This document shows, in pieces, positions 1-7,920 of a stretch of 64,000 nt of DNA. Source of the DNA: Enterocloster lavalensis (GTDB lineage: Bacteria > Bacillota > Clostridia > Lachnospirales > Lachnospiraceae); NCBI RefSeq assembly GCF_902364025.1, contig NZ_CABJCG010000023.1:32406-96405 (forward strand). The letters run 5' to 3'. The notes under the pieces are model-generated. The model was not told the origin of the DNA, did not search any database, and saw only the letters and a list, made by a program, of their open reading frames with translations. Each line of letters opens with the position of its first letter. The first letter of the stretch is position 1. The translations under genes and the position numbers were made by a program.

Positions 1-959
1 TGCTCCAGCTTTTCGATGTTCTGAACGTCCTTGAGCACGATCAGAAATCCGCTGTGGTTGTTATAGTAATAGAAGCTGCGCTTGGACAGGGTGAAAGCCT
101 GTCCGGTGGCCGCGATGTGGATGATTTTGTGGTCAAATGCCTCCGGCCCCGACATCTGCCGGGTCAGCTCCTCGGGCAGATAGTTTAACAGGTCCGGGGA
201 CTGCCGGAGCCCGGGGTCTAAGTTCAGCATGGAGTGGAAGGCGTTGTTCTCAAAGATGGGCCTTCCGGCGTTGGACAGAAACAGGATGCCGTCCTCGATC
301 TCGTCGATCATCATGGACAGCATATCCTTCAGCCGGGACACATTGTCCAGGGGCGTGGTGAGAAAGTCATGGCTCATGATATCCCGGGACAGGTGGTAGA
401 GGCGTTCGATTTGGGCTTCATTTTTCAGGCGCAGCACCACCATCAGGGACATGAAGGTGTCCAGGGAGATGCGACGCCATCCCAGGTCCACCACCTGCCG
501 GACGTGTTCAGGGATAAAACGGGTCTGGCCCGGGGTGATGGCGATGTCCAGAGTCGGATCGCTGGTGCAGCCCGGATAAAAGGGCACGAAATCGATATGG
601 TTCACGCCGATCTGATACAGATAGGTGGCCATGTCGAAGGAGGCGGTTTTGTTGGTGGTGATGAGGAAGGCCCGGGTGCCCTTGGGCAGATCCATTAACC
701 TCTGATAGGCGGCCTTGGTCAGAACCTTGGAGCCGTGTATGATCTCGATTTCTTCTTTTAAATGTGGGGTCAGGCGGTTGTTGGAGATGGGGGAGAGGGT
801 TAAAACGGCGTCCCCGGACAGGCCGTTTCCCAACCCCTCGCATATGGTGTGGATTTCAATGTCCACGGCGTCGCCGAAGAAGTCCAAAAGCTCCCGGCGG
901 TAGTGCGTTCCGTTGGACTGGTCGTAGGTGATCAATATCAGTTTTCGTTTGTTCGTCAC
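1..959 (-). CDS. Transcriptional regulator with PAS domain, probable sigma-54 activator (C-terminus outside window)
   Basis: The reading frame is open from a GTG at 959 to the window edge (319 full codons), and the rest lies outside. GGAGGG sits six bases before the GTG. Residues 1-200 form an alpha/beta N-terminal region of a type seen in clostridial activators; about residues 220-319 look like a PAS domain (DEIEDGILFLSNAGRPIFEN, then a region ending GFLIVLKDV). In this family an AAA+ sigma-54 domain and an HTH usually follow; that part is not visible, so the activator call is inference. Support comes from the divergent operon, whose promoter is a textbook sigma-54 site. It probably senses a ligand and switches on the membrane-pair/peptidase operon at 1237-3530. 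Confidence 0.72.
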   Translation of the reverse strand, partial: MTNKRKLILITYDQSNGTHYRRELLDFFGDAVDIEIHTICEGLGNGLSGDAVLTLSPISNNRLTPHLKEEIEIIHGSKVLTKAAYQRLMDLPKGTRAFLITTNKTASFDMATYLYQIGVNHIDFVPFYPGCTSDPTLDIAITPGQTRFIPEHVRQVVDLGWRRISLDTFMSLMVVLRLKNEAQIERLYHLSRDIMSHDFLTTPLDNVSRLKDMLSMMIDEIEDGILFLSNAGRPIFENNAFHSMLNLDPGLRQSPDLLNYLPEELTRQMSGPEAFDHKIIHIAATGQAFTLSKRSFYYYNNHSGFLIVLKDVQNIEKLE

Positions 960-1000
960 TGGTCTCCCTCCCGGATGAATTGGATGATTCTGCTTCATTA

Positions 1001-1029
1001 ATTATAATGAGTTTCCGGAGAGAATGCAA
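1001..1029 (-). promoter_or_regulatory. Sigma-A promoter of the regulator gene
   Basis: Read on the minus strand: TTGCAT (1029-1024), 17-base spacer, perfect TATAAT (1006-1001), about 40 bases before the GTG start of the regulator. This suggests ordinary vegetative expression of the regulator while its target operon uses a sigma-54 promoter. Confidence 0.65.
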
Positions 1030-1044
1030 GAGTAATAGGATGAG

Positions 1045-1082
1045 AATGGGTTTTTATAGGATGAATCCTGTAAAAACCCATT
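1045..1082. promoter_or_regulatory. Palindrome between divergent genes, candidate upstream activating site
   Basis: Inverted repeat with 12-base arms (AATGGGTTTTTA / TAAAAACCCATT) enclosing a second inverted pair (AGGAT / ATCCT). It lies about 75-110 bases upstream of the sigma-54 promoter, where an enhancer site for a sigma-54 activator is expected. A run of T follows on the plus strand, so it could also act as a terminator, but no plus-strand gene ends here. Confidence 0.5.
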
Positions 1083-1155
1083 TTTTTATGGAGAGGGGAA
1101 GAAAAAAATGCGAGAAAAATGCGGAAATACCGTGAAAATTAGCGCGGAATAAAAG

Positions 1156-1172
1156 TTGGCATGAAACTTGCT
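1156..1172 (+). promoter_or_regulatory. Sigma-54 (RpoN) -24/-12 promoter
   Basis: The sequence TTGGCATGAAACTTGCT matches the sigma-54 consensus TGGCAC-N5-TTGCT. The invariant GG (1158-1159) and GC (1170-1171) are separated by exactly ten bases. Transcription should begin near 1183, leaving a leader of about 55 bases before the ATG at 1237. A PAS-domain regulator is encoded divergently just upstream. Confidence 0.82.
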
Positions 1173-1236
1173 TGATATAAAGTGAACCACCAATGAAGAA
1201 AGGAGCGTATGATGTAGCCGTCATACAAAGAGGAGT

Positions 1237-1905
1237 ATGGAAAGTCAAAATCTGAAACAAGAAGAGGTAAAGGTAAAATGGTATGGGTATCTGGTGCTGT
1301 TTTTGGGAATCCTGTTTTTCTCAGGGCTGATGAAGGACGCGCCCGGACCCCTCAAGGCGCTGGATTTTAATAATGTGCTGGGCAGCTTCGGAAAGCTGGG
1401 AACCCTGAGCGAGGGCGCGGGAACCCTGGCCGGGAATTTCCGCGGCACCGCGGGCACAGGCCCCAGGGACGGCTGGCTGTACGGCTTAAGCCTGGTTCCG
1501 GGCGTTATGCTGGCCTTGGGCGCGGTTAAGGTAATCGACCACCTGGACGGCATGAAGGCGGCCCAGAAGCTGTTAAGCCCCCTGATGAGACCGCTCATGG
1601 GTCTTCCGGGAAGCTGCGGTCTGACGCTGATCGCAAGCCTTCAGTCCACGGATGCGGCCGCATCCATGACCAAGGGTCTGTGCGACGACGGTTACATCAC
1701 CGAGAAGCAGAAGGCGGTATTCTGCGCGTTCCAGTTCTCGGGCGCTTCGGCGATCACCAACTTTTTCGCCTCGGGCGCGGCGCTGTTCCCATTTATTGGG
1801 GATATTCCCATCTTTAAACCGCTGGCATTGATTCTGATTATGAAATTTGTGGGCGCGAATGTGCTGAGGTTCTATCTGAATAAGTTTGACAAGGAGGACG
1901 AGTAA
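1237..1905 (+). CDS. YjiH-like nucleoside-recognition (Gate) domain membrane protein
   Basis: 222-residue protein with several hydrophobic segments (about 15-35, 85-105, 120-140, 175-205) of the Gate/nucleoside-recognition type shared with SpmA/SpmB and E. coli YjiG/YjiH. Conserved-looking features are GSCGLTLIASLQSTDAAAS and the later PFIGDIPIFKP. It pairs with the next gene (one base between the stop and the next ATG). In E. coli yjiG and yjiH sit next to the isoaspartyl dipeptidase iadA, and here a peptidase-like amidohydrolase follows, so transport of a peptide or amide substrate is a reasonable inference. The ATG at 1237 is the only start after an in-frame stop at 1210; its AGAGGAG site is unusually close (one base), which may lower initiation. 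Confidence 0.75.
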   Translation: MESQNLKQEEVKVKWYGYLVLFLGILFFSGLMKDAPGPLKALDFNNVLGSFGKLGTLSEGAGTLAGNFRGTAGTGPRDGWLYGLSLVPGVMLALGAVKVIDHLDGMKAAQKLLSPLMRPLMGLPGSCGLTLIASLQSTDAAASMTKGLCDDGYITEKQKAVFCAFQFSGASAITNFFASGAALFPFIGDIPIFKPLALILIMKFVGANVLRFYLNKFDKEDE

Positions 1906-1906
1906 T

Positions 1907-2380
1907 ATGGCAGAGCAGGTGAAGGCTAAGCGGGGGAATGTGATTGATGCGTTTGTGGACGGAGCGCGCAACGGACTGAAAATTGCGTTTAACTCCATGC
2001 TTCCCAATACGCTGTTTGGATTTACACTGACGATTATTTTGAATTTGACGGGTCTTGCGGACGTGATCGGCGTGGTGTTCGCGCCGGTGATGCGGATTTT
2101 CGGCCTGCCCGGCGTGGCGGCCACCGCCGTGATGGCGATCTTCCTTTCCATGGGCGGCGCTGCGGGCGTGATCGCGGGACTGTTTACCGCAGGCCAGCTG
2201 ACCGAGCCCCAGGTGGCGATTCTGCTGCCCGCGCTGCTGCTCTCCGGAGCGCAGATCCAGTTTATGGGACGGCTTCTGGGAACCGCTGATCTGAAGACCA
2301 GATATTATCCCCACATGTTTGTGACCGCCACGCTGAACGGCTGCGTCGCAATGCTGATCATGAACTATTTCATCGTATAA
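1907..2380 (+). CDS. YjiG-like nucleoside-recognition (Gate) domain membrane protein
   Basis: 157-residue protein starting at ATG 1907, nine bases after AAGGAGG; an upstream in-frame ATG at 1886 lies inside the previous gene and lacks a ribosome site. Hydrophobic segments are near residues 30-60, 62-90 and 125-157, with motifs LPNTLFGFT and FGLPGVAATAVMAIFLSMGG. It is the second half of the YjiH/YjiG pair and probably forms a complex with the preceding product in the cell membrane. It is co-transcribed with the amidohydrolase that starts 26 bases downstream. The substrate is unknown. Confidence 0.75.
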   Translation: MAEQVKAKRGNVIDAFVDGARNGLKIAFNSMLPNTLFGFTLTIILNLTGLADVIGVVFAPVMRIFGLPGVAATAVMAIFLSMGGAAGVIAGLFTAGQLTEPQVAILLPALLLSGAQIQFMGRLLGTADLKTRYYPHMFVTATLNGCVAMLIMNYFIV

Positions 2381-2405
2381 TTTGTCCGCGAAAAGGAGAG
2401 TCAAA

Positions 2406-3530
2406 ATGGGAGAGAGAACCGATTACGTTACATATGTCCACCAGGTGTACGATTATCTGCACACCATCCCGGAGAAGGGATTTGAGGAGTTCAAGACCTC
2501 GGCCTTTGTGCTGGAGGAGCTGAAAAAGATCGGCTTTGAGGATATTAAAACCGGCGTGGCCGGGACCGGAATCATCGTCACCATCGATTCCGGCAAGGAA
2601 GGGCCGGTGCTGGGCCTGCGGGCGGATATGGATGCCCTGGAGTTCATCATCGACGGCAAGAAAACCATGATCCATGCCTGCGGCCACGACGGCCACACCT
2701 CCATGCTGCTGGCCGCGGCCCGGGAGATCCATGACCGGGACCTGGTGAAGAAGGGCAAGTTAAAGATCATTTTCCAGCCCGGCGAGGAGCGCCTGTACGG
2801 CGCGCTGCGTATGATTGACTCCGGCCTGCTGGACGACGTGGAGGAGATCGTGGGCATGCACCTGCGTCCAAAGCAGGACTGCCGCCTGGGCAAGGCCATC
2901 CCGGCCATGTACCACTGCGCCAGCTGCATTATGGAATTCACCATCAAGGGAGTCACCTGCCACGGCTCCAAGCCCCACCTGGGCGTGAACGTGGTGGACG
3001 CCGCTTCCCTGGCGGTGCAGGCCATCAACGCGATCCGCGTCAATCCGGCGATCCCCAGCTCCATCAAGGTCACCAACATCACGGTGCCGGGGGAAACCTA
3101 CAACAATATTCCCGACGAGGCGTTTATGGCGATGGACATCCGGTCGGAGAGCAACGAGGAGATCGAGCGCATCAAGGAGCGGGCCATCGCAGCCGTGACC
3201 GGCGCCGCGGCCGCGGTGGGAGCGGAAGCCATTCTGCGCTCCAAGGACGGCGTTCCGGCGGCTGAGTTCGACCAGGGTATGATCGAGCTGGCCGAGGAGA
3301 CCATAAAGGACGTGCTGGGCGAGGACGGCTCCATCGGAATTTTCAAGAATTCCGGCGGAGAGGATTTCCACTACTACGCCCAGAAGCTTCACTGCAAAGC
3401 CACCTATCTGGGACTGGGCGCGGACGCGGTTCCGGGCTTCCACAATCCCAACGTGGTGATCGACACCAAGGCGCTGGAGTACGGCGTGCCCATCTGGTGC
3501 AGACTCGTAGAGAAACGCCTGGGAGCATAA
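2406..3530 (+). CDS. M20-family metallo-amidohydrolase / peptidase
   Basis: 374-residue cytoplasmic enzyme with the M20D signature: LRADMDALE near residue 77, ACGHDGHTSMLL near 96 (metal-binding His and Asp), GEER near 126, GMHLRPKQD near 150, and a late HNP (about 348) supplying a His ligand. Length fits HipO/AbgB/YxeP-type amidohydrolases, which remove an acyl or aminoacyl group from an N-substituted amino acid. Start chosen at ATG 2406, with AAGGAG eight bases before it, rather than the 2382 frame opening. It is the last gene of the sigma-54 operon. The likely role is hydrolysis of an amide or dipeptide imported by the YjiH/YjiG-like pair; the substrate cannot be read from sequence. Confidence 0.85.
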   Translation: MGERTDYVTYVHQVYDYLHTIPEKGFEEFKTSAFVLEELKKIGFEDIKTGVAGTGIIVTIDSGKEGPVLGLRADMDALEFIIDGKKTMIHACGHDGHTSMLLAAAREIHDRDLVKKGKLKIIFQPGEERLYGALRMIDSGLLDDVEEIVGMHLRPKQDCRLGKAIPAMYHCASCIMEFTIKGVTCHGSKPHLGVNVVDAASLAVQAINAIRVNPAIPSSIKVTNITVPGETYNNIPDEAFMAMDIRSESNEEIERIKERAIAAVTGAAAAVGAEAILRSKDGVPAAEFDQGMIELAEETIKDVLGEDGSIGIFKNSGGEDFHYYAQKLHCKATYLGLGADAVPGFHNPNVVIDTKALEYGVPIWCRLVEKRLGA

Positions 3531-3554
3531 AACTTCACAGACAGACGGACCACG

Positions 3555-3584
3555 CGGCCCCGGCATTTAAACCTGCCGGGGCCG
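3555..3584 (+). terminator. Hairpin terminator after the amidohydrolase operon
   Basis: Perfect 11-bp GC-rich stem (CGGCCCCGGCA / TGCCGGGGCCG) with an 8-base loop, 25 bases after the stop codon. The following T-tract is weak (TATCTGTTG), so termination may be incomplete or factor-assisted. Confidence 0.6.
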
Positions 3585-3627
3585 TATCTGTTGTGGGTGG
3601 CGGGACGGGATCGCGTTACACAGGGGA

Positions 3628-3656
3628 TTTACATTTTACGGCGCGCATAGTACAAT
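3628..3656 (+). promoter_or_regulatory. Promoter of the flippase gene (near-identical twin of the one at 11052)
   Basis: TTTACA (3628-3633), 17-base spacer, TACAAT (3651-3656). The surrounding ~45 bases are almost the same as those at 11050-11095, including GATTTACATTTT, CATAGTACAATGGTG and GAGCGAA. The shared flanks suggest common control of the two glycan transcripts. Confidence 0.7.
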
Positions 3657-3761
3657 GGTGGGAGCGAAATGGGCTTGCCGCCGCGCCGTCTGCGCGCGGG
3701 GAAACAGGAAATATGCCGGCGGCCTGCGGTGAATGATTGTTTTACGGAAGGAAATAAAAGA

Positions 3762-5213
3762 TTGGCTGAAACAGAAATCAAAGGCCAGGTGATCAAAGGG
3801 CTTTTTTGGAAAATATCGGAAAATTTTGGGGCGCAGGGCCTGCAATTTGTGATCTCCATCCTGCTGGCCCGCCTGCTGACGCCTGCGGAGTACGGGCTGG
3901 TGGGGATTGTGATGATCTTTATCACCCTCGCCAACGTCACGGTGCAGAGCGGCTTTTCAACGGCGCTGATTCAGAAGAAAAACTCGGACGAGACGGATTT
4001 TTCGTCGGTATTTTATTTCGGACTGTGCCTTGCGGCGGCGATGTACGGGGCGCTGTTTTTCGCGGCTCCGGCCATCGCCCGGTTCTACCAAAACGATGTG
4101 CTGGTCCCCATCGTGCGGGTGCTGGCGTTCGTCTTGTTTCCCGGTTCCGTAATTTCGGTGCAGACCGCTTACGTTTCCAGGAAAATGGAGTTCAAGGGGC
4201 TGTTTAAAGCCACGATCTGCGCGGTTGTGGTGTCCGGTGCGGCCAGCATCTGGATGGCCTACACGGGATTTGGCATCTGGGCCATCGTGGGGCAGCAGCT
4301 CTCCTACTACGTGGTTTTGATGGTCTGCCTATTCTGGACCGTGACCTGGAGACCGGGGCTTGTGTGCTCCTTTGTCCGGGTTGTGAGAATCCTGTCCTTT
4401 GGCTGGAAGCTGTTGGCGGCGTCCCTGATCGATACGCTGTTCAATAATCTGTACGGCCTTATTATGGGGAAAATTTACAATGAAGAACTGCTGGGCATCT
4501 ACAACCGCGGAGACCAGTTTCCCAAACTGATCGTCAACAACCTGGGAGCGGCCATCCAGGCCGTACTTTTGCCCGCCTTTTCCTCGCGTCAGGGGGAGGC
4601 GGCCGAAGTGCGCAGCATGGTGCGCCGGGCCATCCGCACCAGCTCCTTTCTGGTGCTGCCCATGCTGTTCGGACTGTTCGCCGTGGCGGACACCATGGTG
4701 TTGGCGCTGCTGGGCGAAAAATGGCTGGTCTGCGTTCCCTATCTGCGGATCATGTGCGTGGCTTACTCCTTCTGGCCGATCCACATCACCAACCTCCAGG
4801 CCATCAATGCGGTGGGGCGCAGCGACGTGTTCCTGAAGCTGGAGGTGATCAAGAAGGTCGTGGGGATTTTGGGCCTGGTGGTGGGAATCCGCTACAGCCC
4901 CATTGTTCTGGTGTCCATCAAGGCGGCGCTGGATTTCCTCAGCACCTTTATCAACGCCTGGCCCAACAAGAAGCTTTTGGGCTACAGCATCGGCAGCCAG
5001 TGGAGGGATATCATGCCGTCCATGGCCCTGTCCCTGGTGATGTGCGCCCTGGTGTACGGGCTCCAGTTCGCGCTGCCCGGCGGGCCGTGGATGAAGCTGA
5101 TTCTCCAGATTCTGGCAGGAGCGGGAATCTATGGGGGGCTGGCGTGGCTGTTTAAGGTGGAGAGCTTTACCTATCTCTTTAATCTTGTGAGCGTGCGGAT
5201 GGGACGGAGATAA
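3762..5213 (+). CDS. Polysaccharide (oligosaccharide-lipid) flippase, Wzx/WzxC-like
   Basis: 483-residue membrane protein of the MATE/MOP flippase superfamily with an N-terminal amphipathic stretch and about 12-14 hydrophobic segments. Opening residues AETEIKGQVIKGLFWKISEN and LLARLLTPAEYGLVGIVMIF are typical of WzxC-like lipopolysaccharide/exopolysaccharide exporters. It should move undecaprenyl-linked repeat units across the cell membrane. Start chosen at TTG 3762, ten bases after GGAAGG; the longer frame from ATG 3669 would begin almost at the expected transcription start of the promoter at 3628-3656 and has no ribosome site. Only 21 bases separate it from the sensor kinase that follows, so the two may share a transcript. 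Confidence 0.85.
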   Translation: MAETEIKGQVIKGLFWKISENFGAQGLQFVISILLARLLTPAEYGLVGIVMIFITLANVTVQSGFSTALIQKKNSDETDFSSVFYFGLCLAAAMYGALFFAAPAIARFYQNDVLVPIVRVLAFVLFPGSVISVQTAYVSRKMEFKGLFKATICAVVVSGAASIWMAYTGFGIWAIVGQQLSYYVVLMVCLFWTVTWRPGLVCSFVRVVRILSFGWKLLAASLIDTLFNNLYGLIMGKIYNEELLGIYNRGDQFPKLIVNNLGAAIQAVLLPAFSSRQGEAAEVRSMVRRAIRTSSFLVLPMLFGLFAVADTMVLALLGEKWLVCVPYLRIMCVAYSFWPIHITNLQAINAVGRSDVFLKLEVIKKVVGILGLVVGIRYSPIVLVSIKAALDFLSTFINAWPNKKLLGYSIGSQWRDIMPSMALSLVMCALVYGLQFALPGGPWMKLILQILAGAGIYGGLAWLFKVESFTYLFNLVSVRMGRR

Positions 5214-5234
5214 AAGCCGGGGGAGAGTGCAGAG

Positions 5235-6986
5235 ATGAAATTTGGGGTAAAATGCGCAGGTCCCATCCATTTCCGCGATGAGATCCGGAGAGCTTTGATT
5301 TTTTATACCGTGATACCGGTGGCGGTGGTCGTGCTTGCATTTTTTGCATTCTTTATCTTTTACGCCCACTCCAGCATCATGGAGGTGAACCAGGAAAGCA
5401 ACCGTCTGGTGTGCGGCGAGTTGGAGCGAATGGTGGATTCCTATGGAAGTGAACTGATCCGCATGTGGGACGCGGATTCCACGGAACGGCTGCAGGGGAA
5501 TCCCTCCCGCCTGCGCCAGCTCCAGACGGAAGCGATCCGTTTTATCGACTCCATGCATAGCCAGGCGGATTTTTATATCCTCAATTCCCGATTCGAGGTA
5601 TGCGTTTCCACCGCGGAACAGCGGCCCGGTTTCATGCCGCCGGATGCAGGCCTCAACTGGGGAATCGTCCGGAAGATGAGAAGCAGGCCGGGGGAGGCTG
5701 TTTTCGAATTCACAAGCGAGAGCACGAAGCGGGAGAACCAGAAGGCGCTTGTGGTCGGGGCGCAGCTGGGGGCCGCCTCAGGCGAGCGCTACTATCTGTT
5801 CTTCATGGTGCCTGCCCGGTATCTGGTGGACACAACCTGCAACCGCCCGGTACAGGTGGTGGTGACCAACCGGTATCACGACGTCTGCACCTCCAATACC
5901 AACAGCTTTACCATGGAATTCGGAGCCGCCAAACCTGAGATCCGCCAGAAACGTGCCTTCCTGTCACTGAATGACGAGTGGTACTATCAGTATGAGACGG
6001 ATATTCTGGGCGGGGAGATCAACGTATACACCTTCACTCCAGTGAAAAATGCCATGACGCTGTTTGCGGTGGACATCAGCATCTTTCTGCTGGTAATTCT
6101 GCTGATCGGAAATATCAGCGTGTTCGGCGCAACCCGGGTGGCCAGGAGCAAGACCGCGGTGATTGACCAGATTATCCGGGCCTTTGAGAAGGTCAAGGAG
6201 GGGAATCTCAACACGCCTCTGAACATCGGCGCGGAGGATGAACTCAGCGTGATCGGGGATTCATACAATTTGATGCTGGAAAGCCTTAAGGAGCAGATCG
6301 AGCGGAACAATCAGGTGGTGAGAGAGACGGTTTACTCGGAAATCCGCCAGCTGGAGAGCCAGTTCAACCCGCATTTCCTGTTCAATACCCTGGAGACCAT
6401 CAAGTTCACGGTAAAGCTGGAGCCGGATATCGCTTCCCGCATGATTGTGGCGCTGTCAGCCATACTGCGCTACAGCATCAACAGCCAGATCACGGATGTG
6501 ACCCTGGAAGAGGATCTGTCGTATATTGAGAGCTACCTGACCATTCAGAAGTACCGTTTTGAGGACAGTCTGTTTACGGATATCCAGGTGGACAAGCGGG
6601 CGCTTGACTGTATTGTCCCCAAGCTGATTTTCCAGCCTGTGATTGAAAATGCCATCAAGTACGGAATCGGGGAGACGGAAGTCCTGACGATCCGGATCTG
6701 TGTCACGGTGGCGGACTGTCTGTTGATCCGGGTGCAGGACGATGGGGACGGCATGTCCCGGGAAAAGCTGGAGGAACTGAGAAATCTCATGAAAGAGGAA
6801 AACCGGACGGGGAAAGCCCATTTCGGCCTGTATAACATTAACCGTCGCATTAAGCTGATGTACGGCGCGCAGTATGGCGTGGACATTGACAGCAGGCAGG
6901 GGCAGGGGACCAGCGTGTCCATGAGGCTGCCGGTCCGGCACAAAGGAGAGAAAAAGCATGATCAAGGTTCTGATTGTGGAGGATGA
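5235..6986 (+). CDS. Sensor histidine kinase, LytS/YesM type
   Basis: 583 residues. A transmembrane segment at about 23-45 and a second near 275-300 enclose an extracellular sensing domain of about 230 residues. A HAMP-like linker follows, then the His_kinase box QLESQFNPHFLFNTLETIKF with phospho-acceptor His380, and an HATPase domain with N box (PVIENAIKYG), G box (DDGDGM) and FGLYNINRRI. This is the YesM class that signals to AraC-type regulators. It overlaps the response regulator by 29 bases. Since the tctCBA transporter follows, it most likely senses an external carboxylate or sugar and controls that transporter; this is inference from position. Confidence 0.88.
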   Translation: MKFGVKCAGPIHFRDEIRRALIFYTVIPVAVVVLAFFAFFIFYAHSSIMEVNQESNRLVCGELERMVDSYGSELIRMWDADSTERLQGNPSRLRQLQTEAIRFIDSMHSQADFYILNSRFEVCVSTAEQRPGFMPPDAGLNWGIVRKMRSRPGEAVFEFTSESTKRENQKALVVGAQLGAASGERYYLFFMVPARYLVDTTCNRPVQVVVTNRYHDVCTSNTNSFTMEFGAAKPEIRQKRAFLSLNDEWYYQYETDILGGEINVYTFTPVKNAMTLFAVDISIFLLVILLIGNISVFGATRVARSKTAVIDQIIRAFEKVKEGNLNTPLNIGAEDELSVIGDSYNLMLESLKEQIERNNQVVRETVYSEIRQLESQFNPHFLFNTLETIKFTVKLEPDIASRMIVALSAILRYSINSQITDVTLEEDLSYIESYLTIQKYRFEDSLFTDIQVDKRALDCIVPKLIFQPVIENAIKYGIGETEVLTIRICVTVADCLLIRVQDDGDGMSREKLEELRNLMKEENRTGKAHFGLYNINRRIKLMYGAQYGVDIDSRQGQGTSVSMRLPVRHKGEKKHDQGSDCGG

Positions 6987-7734
6987 AAATTTAATCCGCA
7001 AGGGTCTGGTGTACGCCATCAACTGGATGGCCATGGACAGCGTGGTGGTGGGAGAGGGAAAGGACGGACGGGAGGGCCTGGAAAAGATCGCGCAGCTGAA
7101 GCCGGACGTGGTGATGACCGATATCAAGATGCCCAAGATGTCGGGGATTGACATGATTGCCAGGGCGCAGGAGCAGCAGCTGGCCGATTTCATCCCGATT
7201 ATTCTCACCAGTTATTCGGAGTTTGAATATGCCCGCAAATCCATCCGCCTTGGGGTGGCGGAATACCTGCTCAAGCCGGTGGACGAGGACGAGCTGGCGG
7301 CTACCATGAAGCGCATCGGGGAGGCGTTGGAGAAGCGCAGGCAGGAACAGTATCTGCGCCACGCGGAGGAGAATTCCATGGCGGTATTCCTTCAGCCCGG
7401 CAAGTTTGAAAGTCCTTATGTGACGCGGGCGGTTCAGGAGATCATGGAGCACTATGGGGGAAAGCTGACGCTTGAGAGCGTGGCGGAGAAGCTGGATATT
7501 TCGGTGACGTATCTGAACAAAAAGTTAAAGGAGGAGACCTCCTCCACCTTTTTGGATCTGCTCAACCGTTACCGGGTCACAAAAGCGGGCGAACTGCTCC
7601 AAACCGGGAGGTATAAGGTTTACGAGGTTTCGGACATGACCGGATTCTCGGATTACAAGCATTTTTGCGCGGTGTTTAAAAAATATACCGGCACCGCGCC
7701 CACAGGTTTTGTGAAAACAGGAAAAGGTGAATGA
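6958..7734 (+). CDS. Response regulator, REC plus AraC-type DNA-binding domain (YesN type)
   Basis: 258 residues: receiver domain 1-120 with the acidic pocket EDE (9-11), phospho-acceptor Asp55 in MTDIKMPKMSG and Lys in LLKPVDE; two AraC helix-turn-helix motifs in residues about 155-250 (SVAEKLDISVTYLNKKLKEE and YEVSDMTGFSDYKHFCAVFK). It is much shorter than classic YesN proteins (about 350-540) because the middle segment is missing, so it is a compact variant. The start codon lies within the end of the kinase gene. It is followed by a strong terminator and then the tctC promoter, which it probably activates. Confidence 0.88.
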   Translation: MIKVLIVEDENLIRKGLVYAINWMAMDSVVVGEGKDGREGLEKIAQLKPDVVMTDIKMPKMSGIDMIARAQEQQLADFIPIILTSYSEFEYARKSIRLGVAEYLLKPVDEDELAATMKRIGEALEKRRQEQYLRHAEENSMAVFLQPGKFESPYVTRAVQEIMEHYGGKLTLESVAEKLDISVTYLNKKLKEETSSTFLDLLNRYRVTKAGELLQTGRYKVYEVSDMTGFSDYKHFCAVFKKYTGTAPTGFVKTGKGE

Positions 7735-7737
7735 GTG

Positions 7738-7783
7738 TATCGCACAATTTCAGTCCGGAAATTGTGCGATAGTTTTATTTTTC
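7738..7783 (+). terminator. Intrinsic terminator after the two-component operon
   Basis: Perfect 14-bp stem (TATCGCACAATTTC / GAAATTGTGCGATA) with a 6-base loop, followed by GTTTTATTTTTC. It begins four bases after the response-regulator stop codon. Confidence 0.9.
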
Positions 7784-7807
7784 GGATATTTGTGTCAAAA
7801 AGAGGTA

Positions 7808-7862
7808 TTGTTTCACTGTAAAAATATTGTTAATATTATATATATAAAACGTGAATATTCAC
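7808..7862 (+). promoter_or_regulatory. Promoter of tctCBA with downstream palindrome
   Basis: TTGTTT (7808-7813), 17-base spacer, TAATAT (7831-7836), in an AT-rich stretch that contrasts with the GC-rich surroundings. A perfect 12-base palindrome GTGAATATTCAC lies at 7851-7862, just after the expected transcription start, where a repressor would block transcription; it is not in the usual place for an activator. Confidence 0.55.
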
Positions 7863-7920
7863 CGATATAAAAGCAAATTGCATGAAAAATAAAATAAATC
7901 GATATGGGAGGCTACATAAT

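Noticed and set aside
234..843. Plus- and minus-strand short frames inside the first gene
   Set aside because: They run against or out of frame with the long continuous minus-strand regulator frame (1-959), which has a GTG start, ribosome site and protein-like PAS motifs.
1209..1217. Two-codon ATG ATG TAG mini-frame before the first YjiH-like gene
   Set aside because: AGGAG precedes it, but it encodes only Met-Met; no evidence of function, although it could influence initiation at 1237.
3669..3761. Longer N-terminus for the first flippase
   Set aside because: ATG 3669 lies at the expected transcription start of the promoter at 3628-3656 and has no ribosome site; the added residues are Arg/Pro-rich and unlike flippase N-termini. 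TTG 3762 has GGAAGG at good distance.
4329..5558. 409-residue minus-strand frame across flippase and kinase genes
   Set aside because: Low-complexity His/Gln-rich shadow translation opposite two well-supported genes.
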